Shown: positions 1 through 9,110 of the stretch, in pieces
Layout: each line of letters begins with the position of its first letter
How positions within the stretch are numbered: position 1 is the first letter of the stretch
NCBI GenBank assembly: GCA_902529115.1
Contig: CABZVB010000009.1
Location: forward strand, 1-64,000
Direction of reading: 5' to 3'
Source of the DNA: an uncultured Balneola sp.
Lineage (GTDB): Bacteria > Bacteroidota > Rhodothermia > Balneolales > Balneolaceae
Length of the DNA stretch: 64,000 bases
The notes under the pieces: model-generated
Told to the model about the DNA's origin: nothing
What the model saw: the letters and a program-made list of their open reading frames with translations, nothing else
Databases searched by the model: none
Program-made: the position numbers and the translations under genes

Positions 1-876
1 TATCAGGAAAACTCAGCCGAAGGTGTTGGTTTACAGGGAAGCACCCATAATTTTCTTGATATACAAGGTCTTGATATTGATTCTGGAAGAATGTTTACGG
101 AGTCTGAAGTGCGTTCCCGGTCTAATGTGGTAATACTTGGGTACTCTTTGGTTTCTGCGTTGTTTAAGCAAGAAAATCCTGAGGGAAAAACAGTGCGAAT
201 AGGCGGACAGAAGTTCACTGTTATTGGGGTGATGACCAAGCAAGGTAGTTTTTTGGGATTAGAAAATGCAGACAATCGTGTCATGATTCCAATTACGTCC
301 TATGAAAAGATTTATGGACTTAAATCTGGCATACAACTAAGTGTCAAGTTTCCGAATCAAACAGCTTTAGAAGAAGGAAAATACGAGGTAGAAGGGTTAA
401 TGCGACAAGTGCGTCAACTAGAGGCAACAGAGGAGAATGACTTCGCATTGAATGAGCCTGACACATTCAAAGAACAATTGGCTGGTATAAAAAATGGTAT
501 TTATATGGGAGGGTTTTTACTTGTAGGACTTTCCCTACTGATAGGAGGTATTGGAATTATGAATATCATGTTTGTTTCGGTAAAAGAGCGGACTAAGGAA
601 ATTGGTATTAGAAAAGCCGTAGGTGCAAAGTCCTGGGAGATTTTGTCTCAATTTTTAATTGAAGCTATTGTACTATCACTATTGGGTGGAATAGTTGGTA
701 TTCTTGTAGCAGCAGGATTCACCGTCCTTATTGACCAGTTTTTCACCGCGCAAATGAACGTTCAAGTTGTGCTCATGGCAGTAGGATTATGTACGCTAGT
801 TGGAGTGACTTTTGGATTCATTCCAGCCTATAAAGCATCAAAATCAGATCCCATAGAATCATTACGATTCGAATAA
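1..876 (+). CDS. MacB/FtsX-type ABC transporter permease, 5'-truncated
   Basis: The reading frame is already open at base 1, so the start lies outside the window; 291 residues are visible. The visible part holds the end of the MacB periplasmic domain and then the FtsX core: a membrane segment (FLLVGLSLLIGGIGIMNIMF), the conserved loop VKERTKEIGIRKAVGAK, two more membrane segments and the family ending DPIESLRFE. It is the inner-membrane permease of an ABC efflux or lipoprotein-transport complex. A second permease follows 19 bp downstream, and channel, adaptor and ATPase genes lie further down (3397-6912). The substrate cannot be told from the sequence. The first ATG inside the frame, at 91, falls within the periplasmic domain and is not the start. 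Confidence 0.9.
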   Translation, partial: YQENSAEGVGLQGSTHNFLDIQGLDIDSGRMFTESEVRSRSNVVILGYSLVSALFKQENPEGKTVRIGGQKFTVIGVMTKQGSFLGLENADNRVMIPITSYEKIYGLKSGIQLSVKFPNQTALEEGKYEVEGLMRQVRQLEATEENDFALNEPDTFKEQLAGIKNGIYMGGFLLVGLSLLIGGIGIMNIMFVSVKERTKEIGIRKAVGAKSWEILSQFLIEAIVLSLLGGIVGILVAAGFTVLIDQFFTAQMNVQVVLMAVGLCTLVGVTFGFIPAYKASKSDPIESLRFE

Positions 877-895
877 ATAAAAGGAACTAAACATT

Positions 896-2125
896 ATGTT
901 CAATCTGGAAATTTTAGCTCAAGCTGTAAAAGCACTGTTTACAAATAAATTACGGTCCTCATTAACTCTACTGGCTTTAGTCATCGGTGTTTTTTCTGTA
1001 TTGGTATCCACGACGGCAGTAGCTGTACTTGATAATTATTTCAAGGAGACCTTAAGTATGATGGGTAGTGATGTTGTAATTGTAACTAGATATCCTGCTA
1101 TTCAGATAGGTGGAGATACTTCGAAAAGAAATAGAAAAAGGTTAACATTTGAAACATTTGATCAGGCAGAAAAATCTGAGCAATTACTGAGATATGCTGA
1201 AAACATGAATCCTAATGAAGACTTTACTTATACTAAAATTCAATTTGGGGATTTAGAAACTGAACCAACTGTCGCAATATTTGGTAGTAATCACAATTTT
1301 ATAAGCAATAATTCATATGAAATTTATTCTGGACGTAATATCACGCAAGAAGACGTTCAATACTCTAGATCCGTTGCCATTTTAGGCCATGACGTATTAG
1401 ATGAGTTATTTCGAAGTGTAGATCCTATTGGCAAGGAAATTAGAATAGATGGAAATTCCTTTTTAATTGTAGGAGTAACTAAAAAAAAAGGCTCTATTCT
1501 AGGGCAATCATTTGACAACTGGGTTTTGATACCATTTACAACTGGAAAATTACTGTACGGTGGAAAAAGAAACATCGAAATTCAAGTACGTGCACCAGAT
1601 ATAGCCGGTATCCCGAAACTTATAGATGAAGTCACGGGAGTTTTAAGAATTATTAGGGAAGTATCACCAGGGGAGGAGAATGATTTTGAGATATCTACCA
1701 ATGAATCTCTTTCAGAATCATTTGATATCTTTACCTCAGCTCTTTATATAGGAGGAGCATTAATAGGTTTGATTACTCTTTTGGGTGCAGGAATTGGTGT
1801 TATGAATATCATGTTGGTATCAGTCACTGAAAGAACTAAAGAGATTGGTATAAGAAAGGCTGTAGGTGCTACAAAAAAAGCAATTATTAATCAATTTTTA
1901 GCCGAAGCTATTTTTGTCTGTCAAATAGGAGGTGTATTAGGAATGATTTTAGGTATTGCTGCTGGAAATTACCTAGCTTATTTCATTGGAGCTAGTGTAG
2001 TTATTCCAATATGGTCTGTAATTGGTAGCTTTATAGGTATGTTATTGATAGGTGTAGCTTTCGGAGTATATCCTGCTTTTAAAGCAGCTCAATTAGATCC
2101 TATTGAGAGTTTGCGCTATGAATAG
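896..2125 (+). CDS. MacB/FtsX-type ABC transporter permease
   Basis: This 409-residue protein is a complete MacB-like permease. It has an N-terminal membrane segment (about residues 20-45), a large periplasmic MacB_PCD domain (about 46-280), and three C-terminal membrane segments with the loop TERTKEIGIRKAVGAT and the ending DPIESLRYE. It is related to the preceding permease, so the two may form a heterodimer; that is inference. No ATPase domain is fused, unlike E. coli MacB; the likely partner ATPase is at 6181-6912. An A9 run at 1481-1489 is in frame here, so such runs are not always disrupted in this genome. Confidence 0.92.
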   Translation: MFNLEILAQAVKALFTNKLRSSLTLLALVIGVFSVLVSTTAVAVLDNYFKETLSMMGSDVVIVTRYPAIQIGGDTSKRNRKRLTFETFDQAEKSEQLLRYAENMNPNEDFTYTKIQFGDLETEPTVAIFGSNHNFISNNSYEIYSGRNITQEDVQYSRSVAILGHDVLDELFRSVDPIGKEIRIDGNSFLIVGVTKKKGSILGQSFDNWVLIPFTTGKLLYGGKRNIEIQVRAPDIAGIPKLIDEVTGVLRIIREVSPGEENDFEISTNESLSESFDIFTSALYIGGALIGLITLLGAGIGVMNIMLVSVTERTKEIGIRKAVGATKKAIINQFLAEAIFVCQIGGVLGMILGIAAGNYLAYFIGASVVIPIWSVIGSFIGMLLIGVAFGVYPAFKAAQLDPIESLRYE

Positions 2126-2183
2126 TAATTAGGCAGTTAGAGGTAAATTTCGGTATATTTTAGCAAAAATAAAGAAGAGTACC

Positions 2184-2384
2184 ATGGATGATAAAAATTT
2201 AGATAACTTAAACGAAAAACTAGAAAAGACAATTACTGACACAGAAACTATTCTTGAAGAAACGTTAAATTTAGATATAGAAGAGCTAAAGGATAAGGTG
2301 GAACTAATCGTTCGTGAGCATCCTATCAAGAGCGTATTGGTTTCATTTGGGGTAGGTTATTTATTTTCAAGGCTATTAAAATAA
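2184..2384 (+). CDS. small DUF883/YqjD-like membrane-anchor protein
   Basis: This 66-residue protein has an acidic, heptad-like helical N-terminus (about residues 1-45) and a short C-terminal hydrophobic anchor preceded by VREHPIKSV. That matches the shape of the ElaB/YqjD/DUF883 family (a charged helix, then a basic-His-Pro motif, then a glycine-containing membrane segment). E. coli YqjD is an inner-membrane protein linked to ribosome association in stationary phase; whether that holds here is unknown. It is the first of three small genes (2184-3215) that resemble a yqjD-yqjE-yqjK cassette. The start at 2184 follows a 58-bp gap after the permease. Confidence 0.65.
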   Translation: MDDKNLDNLNEKLEKTITDTETILEETLNLDIEELKDKVELIVREHPIKSVLVSFGVGYLFSRLLK

Positions 2385-2425
2385 TTGGTAAAGGTTTTAA
2401 AATTCCAAAACTGTTTCATTATTGA

Positions 2426-2791
2426 ATGAACGAATCAATCAAAGAGTTAGCACGTGATTTAAAAGAATATATCGAACTTCGATTCGACTGGATTGCTATT
2501 AATGCTAGTGATGTATTATCGCATCTTATCTCACTTGTTCTTCAAAAATTTTTTGCAATACTTTTGTTAGCGATCGCACTATTATTTTTGATGTTTGCTT
2601 TGGCCCAATACTTAGGTGATTTAATGAGTAATCCAGTTTTCGGATATCTCAGCATCGGCTTTGTAGTGCTACTTTTATCTATTCTTTTTCTTTCGAATAC
2701 TCCTAGATTCATCTTTAGTCGTATAAAAGAATCGCTGATTAATGATCTCTCAAACAAAATATTAGTAAAGAATAAGGATCATGACGACTAG
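2426..2791 (+). CDS. phage holin superfamily III / YqjE-like membrane protein
   Basis: This 121-residue protein has an N-terminal amphipathic part and two hydrophobic segments (about residues 35-65 and 72-92), followed by a basic tail. The layout fits the YqjE / holin-superfamily III (DUF1469) proteins, which commonly sit next to DUF883 genes. It is probably an inner-membrane protein of unknown role; despite the family name there is no phage context. Its 3' end overlaps the next gene by 11 bp, which suggests translational coupling. Confidence 0.65.
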   Translation: MNESIKELARDLKEYIELRFDWIAINASDVLSHLISLVLQKFFAILLLAIALLFLMFALAQYLGDLMSNPVFGYLSIGFVVLLLSILFLSNTPRFIFSRIKESLINDLSNKILVKNKDHDD

Positions 2792-3215
2792 CCAAAAAAA
2801 AAAGAAGGAGATTGAAAAAAAAATTGAGGCTATAGAGCAACGCCTCGATAGAAAATTTCAAGTTACCAAAGATGCGATTGAATTAGGTAAATCACCTCAA
2901 AAGTTGGTTTCGAAACGACCATTTACCTCTTTACTCCTAACCTTTGGTCTAGGCCTTTTAACAGGGAAAATGATAGCGGCTCCATTCACCGTAAGGGAAA
3001 ATACCTCTGATTTACAATCTAGCTATAAACAGACTTATTCTAAAAACTCTGACCACCTAGAGCAAGGAACGGGTTTGATTAGTTATACAGTGATACAGCG
3101 CGTAAAAAAAAGAATTAAACAAAAAATACTAGATAGCTTTCTCAATTATGCTGAAGAGTTGTTAAATGGCTACATGAGAAAAGCTAATTCGAGTTATGAT
3201 ACTGAATCAAAATAG
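2781..3215 (+). CDS. small basic protein, third member of YqjD/E-like cassette
   Basis: This 144-residue protein begins with a very lysine-rich coiled-coil-like stretch encoded across an A10 run (2794-2803). It then has a short hydrophobic segment (about residues 52-70, SLLLTFGLGLLTG) and a charged C-terminal half with KKRIKQK. It overlaps the holin-like gene by 11 bp. I do not recognise a named family with confidence; the motif KRPFTSLLLTFGLG resembles the HP-anchor part of DUF883/DUF3618 proteins. It is probably membrane-associated and works with the two preceding small proteins. A 181-bp non-coding stretch follows before the TolC gene. Confidence 0.6.
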   Translation: MTTSQKKKKEIEKKIEAIEQRLDRKFQVTKDAIELGKSPQKLVSKRPFTSLLLTFGLGLLTGKMIAAPFTVRENTSDLQSSYKQTYSKNSDHLEQGTGLISYTVIQRVKKRIKQKILDSFLNYAEELLNGYMRKANSSYDTESK

Positions 3216-3396
3216 TAAAAACAGGTTTATTTAAAGTGCGACCTAAAATCACTCAGTACGCATTAACCAAGTTTTATAGTGTGTGCCTATCATAATTCCC
3301 AAGTAAAAGAATATTAACGTAAACTAATTATCCAATTTTTGTAACTATTTTTACAGCTATTCGTTAACTCTCTAGTAATCTAAAATACATACACTA

Positions 3397-4770
3397 ATGC
3401 TCAAGCAAAAAACACTATATATATTTTTATTTGGCTTAATTTCTAGCTCTTTATATGCCCAAAGCACTGATATTAGAATCATTACAATCGACGACGCTAT
3501 AGCAATAGCACTGGAAAATAATTATGCATTGAAGCAAGCAAAAAATGAGTTGAATTTAGCCGATGATTTAATTTTTAGTGAAAAAGCTGACTTTCTTCCA
3601 AGTGTTTCTGCCAGTATGAATGGAAGTAGAACCACAGGCCAACAGTTTATTTTTGACCGATTTAGTGAAGGACTAGAACCTTTTGTAGATATTAGTTCTC
3701 AGTCAATTAGTGGCGGAATGAACGCAAGTATCAATTTATTTACTGGGTTTACTAATATACTTACGCTAAAGAGCAGTCAATCCAATAAAGAATCAAGAGA
3801 GCAACAGTATGAAAGAGCTAAAGAGTTGGTCATATTCAATACAGCAACAAGATACCTACAGGTATTGTTAGATAAAGAATTATTAGCCATAGCCAAGCAA
3901 AACCTTGAGACCTCAACTACCCAATTGGAACAAGTACAAGCACAAGTAGAACTTGGAGCTAGGCCAATGGTAGATTTATTTAATCAAGAGGCACAGGTAG
4001 CAAATGATGAATTAGTCGTTACGCAAAGAGAGAATACACAATCGCTAAATAGTTTGCTGTTAATTAGACAGTTGGAGATTGATCCTCTTGGAACTTATGA
4101 TTTTGTAGTTCCGGATTTAACCTTAAATGATCTACCCTGGGTGGATCTTAATTTAAAGACTTTGGTTGATGAAGCACTGTCTATTAGAAGTGATATTTTA
4201 AGTGCAGAGGCATCCATACTGTCATTGCGTTACCAAACGCAAATTACGAAAAATAGTCTATTGCCAACATTGAGAGCATCTGCTAGTGTATCTTCCCGAT
4301 ATTCCGATCAATATTCTATTGCTGGCTCGGAGGTTAGTTTTTCAGATCAATTTTTTGATCAACAGGTAAACCGTTCATTAGGCTTATCATTTAGTGTACC
4401 ATTGTTCAATAATTGGAATAGAATGTATTCTATTCAGTCTTCACAGGTTCAGTTAAAAAATGCTGAATTAAATTTAGACAATTCTAAGATGCAGGTAATT
4501 CAAGAAGTTACCCAGGCATACAATGACTATAGCTCATATGTGAAGCAGTTAGATGCATCTGAAAAATCTTTAGTTGCATCGGAAAGAGCTTTTCAGACAC
4601 AACAAGAGCGCTACAATTTGGGGGCGAGTACACTAATAGAGCTTACTCAAGCACAATCGGCATTTGTTAGTGCTCAATCTAGCTATACCCAGGCCTTATA
4701 TAATCTTATTTTCCAGGAAAAACTTGTAGATTTTTATCTCGGAAAATTAAAGGGAAATAACATTTTTTAA
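3397..4770 (+). CDS. tolC: TolC-family outer membrane efflux channel
   Basis: This 457-residue protein has a clear signal peptide (about residues 1-21, ending YAQ) and two related OEP repeats rich in Gln/Ala/Ser coiled-coil helices (about 150-215 and 350-440) joined by beta-barrel segments. The internal phrases AQVELGARPMVDLFNQEAQV and ERYNLGASTLIELTQAQSAF are the typical repeat-equivalent helix-turn motifs of TolC proteins. It forms the trimeric outer-membrane duct of a tripartite pump. The adaptor gene follows about 35 bp downstream and the ATPase after that, so all three probably form one operon with the permeases upstream. Confidence 0.92.
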   Translation: MLKQKTLYIFLFGLISSSLYAQSTDIRIITIDDAIAIALENNYALKQAKNELNLADDLIFSEKADFLPSVSASMNGSRTTGQQFIFDRFSEGLEPFVDISSQSISGGMNASINLFTGFTNILTLKSSQSNKESREQQYERAKELVIFNTATRYLQVLLDKELLAIAKQNLETSTTQLEQVQAQVELGARPMVDLFNQEAQVANDELVVTQRENTQSLNSLLLIRQLEIDPLGTYDFVVPDLTLNDLPWVDLNLKTLVDEALSIRSDILSAEASILSLRYQTQITKNSLLPTLRASASVSSRYSDQYSIAGSEVSFSDQFFDQQVNRSLGLSFSVPLFNNWNRMYSIQSSQVQLKNAELNLDNSKMQVIQEVTQAYNDYSSYVKQLDASEKSLVASERAFQTQQERYNLGASTLIELTQAQSAFVSAQSSYTQALYNLIFQEKLVDFYLGKLKGNNIF

Positions 4771-4805
4771 TATTGTCCTTCAGACGAAATAATCTAACTA
4801 AATTT

Positions 4806-6188
4806 ATGTCTACCAAATCAAATAAATCGTCCAACAAAACACTTATTTATACATCTCTAGTTGTAGTATGTATAATGGTTACACTTTTTACCCTAAAACA
4901 ATTCGGGTTAATTGGCGACTCAAACTCTGATATTGAGGTTGAAACAGTATATACTAAGTATGCAAATATCACCCAAAAAGTTTCGGCATCGGGTAATATT
5001 CAGCCTGAGGTAGAAGTTATAATTAGGCCCGATGTCTCCGGTGAAATAATCGAGTTAGCTGTTCAAGAAGGTGACTTCATTCGTGAAGGTGATTTATTAG
5101 TTCGAATCAAACCGGATATTTATCAAGCGAGGATTGACAATTTGAATGCGGCTCTGCTAACACAAAAAGCTAGAATGGAGCAAACGCGAGCAGCACTTAT
5201 TCAAGCTGAGGCCACTTACATTAGGGATAAAGAACTGTTTGAAAAAGAGTTAATCTCTGAATTACAATTTATTCAATCTACTTCAAATTGGGAATCTCAG
5301 AAGGCCAGTTTAAAAGCATCTGAATATCAAATTGAAAGTGCACAAGCACAACTAAGACAAGCCCAAGAAGAATTAGAGCAAACCGTTATTAGAGCACCAC
5401 AGAACGGGACGGTGACTGGTCTAACAGTCGAAGCGGGCGAGCGAGTTTTAGGAAATGCTCAAATGGCGGGTACCGAGATGATGAGAGTTTCATTATTGGA
5501 TAGGATGGAAGTAGAAGTAGATGTGAATGAAAATGATATTGTGAACGTCAGTATAAGCGATACTGCACGTATTGAAGTAGATGCATACCCCAGTCGACTT
5601 TTTAACGGAGTAGTAACTGAAATCGCCAATTCTGCAAGGGTATCAGGTGCAGGAACCAATGAACAAATAACTAATTACAAGGTTAAAGTACGCATTATAA
5701 CCCCTCATAACTTGAGTCAGAGTGGCGGACAGCTTCAAGCTTTAGTTGCTAAAGAAAACTCTGAGCTACTTCCAACTCCAAATTTTAAACCTGGAATGTC
5801 CGCGAGTGTAGATATTGAAACTGATACTGCTATCGATGTGGTTTCTGTACCTATTCAAGCCGTGACCGTGCGAGACTTTTCATTAGATGAAACTGCGAAG
5901 TCAAATACCTCAGAATCTACTGGAAGCAAATCGAACGAGAATGATGCAAAATTAACTTCATTAAAAGTGGAGGAACAGGATATTAGAAAGGTCGTATTTG
6001 TTGTCGAAGATGGTTTAGCAGTACGTAAAGAAGTAGAAACAGGAATTAGTGATAATACTAATATTCAGATATCAAAGGGCCTGGATGTAGGACAACAAAT
6101 TGTAATAGGTAGCTACAGAATCCTTTCGAGAACCTTAAAAAATAACGATAAAGTTATGATAGCAAAAGAGAGTACAAGTAATGAGTGA
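4806..6188 (+). CDS. macA: HlyD/MacA-family periplasmic adaptor
   Basis: This is a membrane-fusion protein with one N-terminal membrane anchor (about residues 12-33). It then has a biotinyl-lipoyl-like half (VRPDVSG... then [16 protein letters not shown]), a long Gln/Ala-rich hairpin (about 100-190), the second lipoyl half ([14 protein letters not shown]) and beta-barrel domains. It bridges the permease and the TolC channel. I chose ATG 4806 (460 residues) because it leaves a short Ser/Lys-rich cytoplasmic leader before the anchor; an upstream TTG at 4773 would add 11 residues. The 3' end overlaps the ATPase gene by 8 bp. A Ser/Asn/Glu-rich insert near residues 360-385 looks like a flexible linker. 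Confidence 0.9.
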   Translation: MSTKSNKSSNKTLIYTSLVVVCIMVTLFTLKQFGLIGDSNSDIEVETVYTKYANITQKVSASGNIQPEVEVIIRPDVSGEIIELAVQEGDFIREGDLLVRIKPDIYQARIDNLNAALLTQKARMEQTRAALIQAEATYIRDKELFEKELISELQFIQSTSNWESQKASLKASEYQIESAQAQLRQAQEELEQTVIRAPQNGTVTGLTVEAGERVLGNAQMAGTEMMRVSLLDRMEVEVDVNENDIVNVSISDTARIEVDAYPSRLFNGVVTEIANSARVSGAGTNEQITNYKVKVRIITPHNLSQSGGQLQALVAKENSELLPTPNFKPGMSASVDIETDTAIDVVSVPIQAVTVRDFSLDETAKSNTSESTGSKSNENDAKLTSLKVEEQDIRKVVFVVEDGLAVRKEVETGISDNTNIQISKGLDVGQQIVIGSYRILSRTLKNNDKVMIAKESTSNE

Positions 6189-6912
6189 TTCGCAACGAGA
6201 TGCGGTGATTCGGATTGAAAATCTAACTCGTTTTTATCAGATGGGGGATACCGAAGTACGTGCTCTTGCTGGAGTGAGTCTGCAGGTACAGCATAATGAA
6301 TATATAGCTATTATGGGACCCTCAGGATCGGGGAAGTCTACTTTAATGAATATGATTGGCTGTCTAGATACCCCTAGTTCAGGTGAATATATTCTGAATG
6401 GCAATCGGGTAAGCCAAATGGATGATTCTGATTTAGCTGAGGTTAGGAATCGTGAAATTGGCTTTGTATTTCAGACCTTCAATTTACTTCCCAGAACTAG
6501 TTGCCTAGCAAATGTAGAACTTCCCTTGATTTATGCAGGAGTTAAAGCTTCCGATCGTAAATATAGAGCCTTAGAGGTATTAGATAAGGTAGGATTAGGT
6601 GATCGGGTTGACCATAAACCAAATGAGCTCTCTGGGGGTCAGCGTCAACGGGTAGCTATAGCAAGAGCACTTGTTAATTCACCATCTATACTTCTTGCCG
6701 ATGAACCAACGGGGAATCTAGACTCTAAGACAGGAGTTGAAATCATGTTACTCTTCGAAGAGTTATATAAGGCTGGTAATACAATTATCTTGGTAACTCA
6801 TGAAAATGAAATTGCAGAGTATGCGCGGCGGATAGTTCGTCTTCGTGATGGGTTAGTTGAAAAAGATGAACTTGTCTCTAATCCTGTCTTAGAAAAAGAC
6901 ACGGTAAATTAG
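6181..6912 (+). CDS. ABC transporter ATPase, MacB/LolD type
   Basis: This 243-residue nucleotide-binding subunit has Walker A (GPSGSGKST), a Q-loop ([12 protein letters not shown]), the signature [15 protein letters not shown], Walker B with catalytic glutamate ([12 protein letters not shown]) and the switch histidine (LVTHE). The GNLDSKTG phrase is typical of the MacB/LolD/FtsE subgroup, so it should power the FtsX permeases at 1-876 and 896-2125. Its start overlaps the adaptor gene by 8 bp. Its stop lies 1 bp from the stop of the convergent gene at 6914, leaving no space for a conventional terminator. Confidence 0.95.
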   Translation: MSDSQRDAVIRIENLTRFYQMGDTEVRALAGVSLQVQHNEYIAIMGPSGSGKSTLMNMIGCLDTPSSGEYILNGNRVSQMDDSDLAEVRNREIGFVFQTFNLLPRTSCLANVELPLIYAGVKASDRKYRALEVLDKVGLGDRVDHKPNELSGGQRQRVAIARALVNSPSILLADEPTGNLDSKTGVEIMLLFEELYKAGNTIILVTHENEIAEYARRIVRLRDGLVEKDELVSNPVLEKDTVN

Positions 6913-6913
6913 T

Positions 6914-7936
6914 TTAATTTCTTAAGCCAATGCCAATCCCGCCATTAAATGTGGTGTATTCTGCTGTCGTTACTTCTGCAAATATTCTAAATATGGCAAA
7001 TTTAATTTGGGCACCCGCCATTAAATGAATCCCACCATCGTAGCTCTGAGAGTAAGATACCGGGTCTGTTAATGTATTTTGAAATATACCTGAACCAATA
7101 ACATAATCACCAAGCATATTTAATTCAAAAGTACCCGACTGGTAGCCGACTCCAGCGTAGGCTGATATAAATGGTAACGTTTTACCTACTAAAAAATTAG
7201 TTACAATTGCTTCGGTTGAACTTTCGACACGTTGCTCCTTGGAACCCTCATTAAATTCGAGATTCACCCCCATATTGAGCTGTGTATAAGCGGCCATTAT
7301 AGTTAGATCTATTGGTAAAAGCTTACCACCGGGGATCCATTGATTTATATCATGTTTTACGCCTATCCCAAATAAATCAATCGACCCAAAATTTTTAAAT
7401 GACTCAATTGGCCCAAGATTAAGTGTTTGAAAATTAATTTCGGGCACATAACGAACGGTAACGTCTGTGCCTAAAAATAACCCAAGATTAGCCTGAACCA
7501 TTGGTGTAGGTACGTAGGGTAAATTTGCGCCTTTAGGTAGAGTTAGAGTAGAGTTGTCTGGTAGAGTAAGAATTTGTCCATCAATATTTTCTCCAGCTAT
7601 AGTGCTTGATTTACCTGGGCTAACGCTAATGCCTTCAAGGCCAATTGTGTTGGCATCAAACATTTGTTCAACAGTAGGAACGGTAGCAAGAGACGTGCGT
7701 AATTGAAGGCTAAAACCAAGTGATTTAGTAGGTTTCGCTTTAGTAGTCCAACCCGAGTTTAATCCGGTAATAATTCCATTTGGTAATGGGCTTAAATAGG
7801 CTTTTGTTAATGCTTCAACGTTATCACCACCTGCATTTAGGAATTTTTCAATTTCTTTCAACTGTCCATGGGTGTCTTCAATAGGAGCTAAAAAAAATAA
7901 TGCTGTAATAAGTAAACTTAATAGAAGTTTTTTCAT
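6914..7936 (-). CDS. outer-membrane beta-barrel protein, DUF6588-like
   Basis: This 340-residue protein has a signal peptide (about residues 1-24, ending THG) and alternating beta-strand composition throughout. Phrases such as AKAYLSPLPNGI-like (here AYLSPLPNGIITGLNSGW) and TAKPTKSLGFSLQLR match what I recall of the Bacteroidota DUF6588 family, whose members begin with a conserved Ala-Tyr-Leu-x-Pro segment. Likely an outer-membrane or surface barrel of unknown function. It is transcribed away from rsgA with a 204-bp upstream gap and converges on the efflux ATPase. Confidence 0.7.
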   Translation of the reverse strand: MKKLLLSLLITALFFLAPIEDTHGQLKEIEKFLNAGGDNVEALTKAYLSPLPNGIITGLNSGWTTKAKPTKSLGFSLQLRTSLATVPTVEQMFDANTIGLEGISVSPGKSSTIAGENIDGQILTLPDNSTLTLPKGANLPYVPTPMVQANLGLFLGTDVTVRYVPEINFQTLNLGPIESFKNFGSIDLFGIGVKHDINQWIPGGKLLPIDLTIMAAYTQLNMGVNLEFNEGSKEQRVESSTEAIVTNFLVGKTLPFISAYAGVGYQSGTFELNMLGDYVIGSGIFQNTLTDPVSYSQSYDGGIHLMAGAQIKFAIFRIFAEVTTAEYTTFNGGIGIGLRN

Positions 7937-8140
7937 TGGTGGATTTTCAATTTGTTACTGTAGTTAGAATAACTTGTCTTTAGATTATGTAAAACCGCCT
8001 ACATTTTAGTTGTTGGTTTATTGTAGAGAATTTATCGCTTACTATTCGGCAGTTTTCATTAACCAAATGCTTTATAGCAAAATAAATATAGTGAAAGAAA
8101 TAGCTGAATAGAAATTTTGTCTCATGCGTGCCCTTCAAAT

Positions 8141-9082
8141 TTAAGAGGACTCTATCATATTCAAGTAGGATAAATAGCGTGAAGGAGCTATTTCTCCTTG
8201 GTCAACTGCTTCTAATACTCCACAAGAGGGTTCATGTATATGAGTGCATGTATTGAATTTGCAAGATTTTCTAGGTACTAACATTTCGGGAAAATACAAT
8301 GATATTTCCCAATCTTCTATGTTGTACAGCCCAAACTCTCTAATACCAGGGGTATCCGCTAAATATCCTCCAAAGGGTAGGGGTACTAATTTAGCAAAGG
8401 TAGTTGTATGCTTACCTTTATTTGAATAACTAGAAATTTCGGAGGTTTTTTCTTCCAATCGAATATCAATTGCATTCAATAAACTTGTTTTTCCAACACC
8501 AGATGAACCTATAAAAACACTTGTTTTGTCCTTGATTAGTACTTTTAACTCATTAACACTTTTTGATGACACAATACTACCCCGCAGTACCTTATACCCT
8601 AAGTCTTGGTACAAAGTCATAATATGGTTTAATTCATTCAGATCGGAGCCATTAGCTAAATCCAATTTATTAAAAAACAAAATAGGTGTTACTTGATAAG
8701 CCTCACAACTCACCAAAAAACGATCGATAAAACCTGTTTTGTACTTAGGCTGTTTAATAGAACTAACTAAAATAGCATAGTCGACATTGGATACTAGTAT
8801 TTGTTGTCCACGCTTGCCATGTGTGGCCTTTCGGGTTACATAGTTTGAGCGCTCTAATATGTTGGTGATTTTTGCAGAATTATCCTCATTTATTGTAAAG
8901 TGAACATAATCACCAACAGCAATAGGATTCGTTTGGCCTGAATGAGTTTGACGAAATTTCCCGGGTAATCTAGCTGCGTAAATATCTCCATCATTCTTCT
9001 GAATGTCATACCAACTACCAGTTGACTGAATTACTCGAGCAGTATGAACATCATAAAGTTCAGAAGCTGAATTTAATGGCAT
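8141..9082 (-). CDS. rsgA: ribosome small-subunit-dependent GTPase RsgA
   Basis: This is a circularly permuted GTPase that checks late 30S subunit maturation. It has an N-terminal OB-fold (about residues 10-75), then G4 FNKLDL (about 138), G1 GSSGVGKTS (about 192-200) and G3 DTPGIREFG (about 243). A C-terminal zinc knuckle carries Cys, Cys, His and Cys in C-x4-C-x-H-x5-C spacing (about 274-287). I chose ATG 9082 (313 residues), which places the OB-fold start where RsgA proteins usually begin. A TTG at 9109 would extend it by 9 residues and put it 1 bp from the lon stop, so lon and rsgA are probably co-transcribed. Confidence 0.95.
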   Translation of the reverse strand: MPLNSASELYDVHTARVIQSTGSWYDIQKNDGDIYAARLPGKFRQTHSGQTNPIAVGDYVHFTINEDNSAKITNILERSNYVTRKATHGKRGQQILVSNVDYAILVSSIKQPKYKTGFIDRFLVSCEAYQVTPILFFNKLDLANGSDLNELNHIMTLYQDLGYKVLRGSIVSSKSVNELKVLIKDKTSVFIGSSGVGKTSLLNAIDIRLEEKTSEISSYSNKGKHTTTFAKLVPLPFGGYLADTPGIREFGLYNIEDWEISLYFPEMLVPRKSCKFNTCTHIHEPSCGVLEAVDQGEIAPSRYLSYLNMIESS

Positions 9083-9110
9083 ATAATGATTATTTGAATA
9101 TTTTTGCAAC

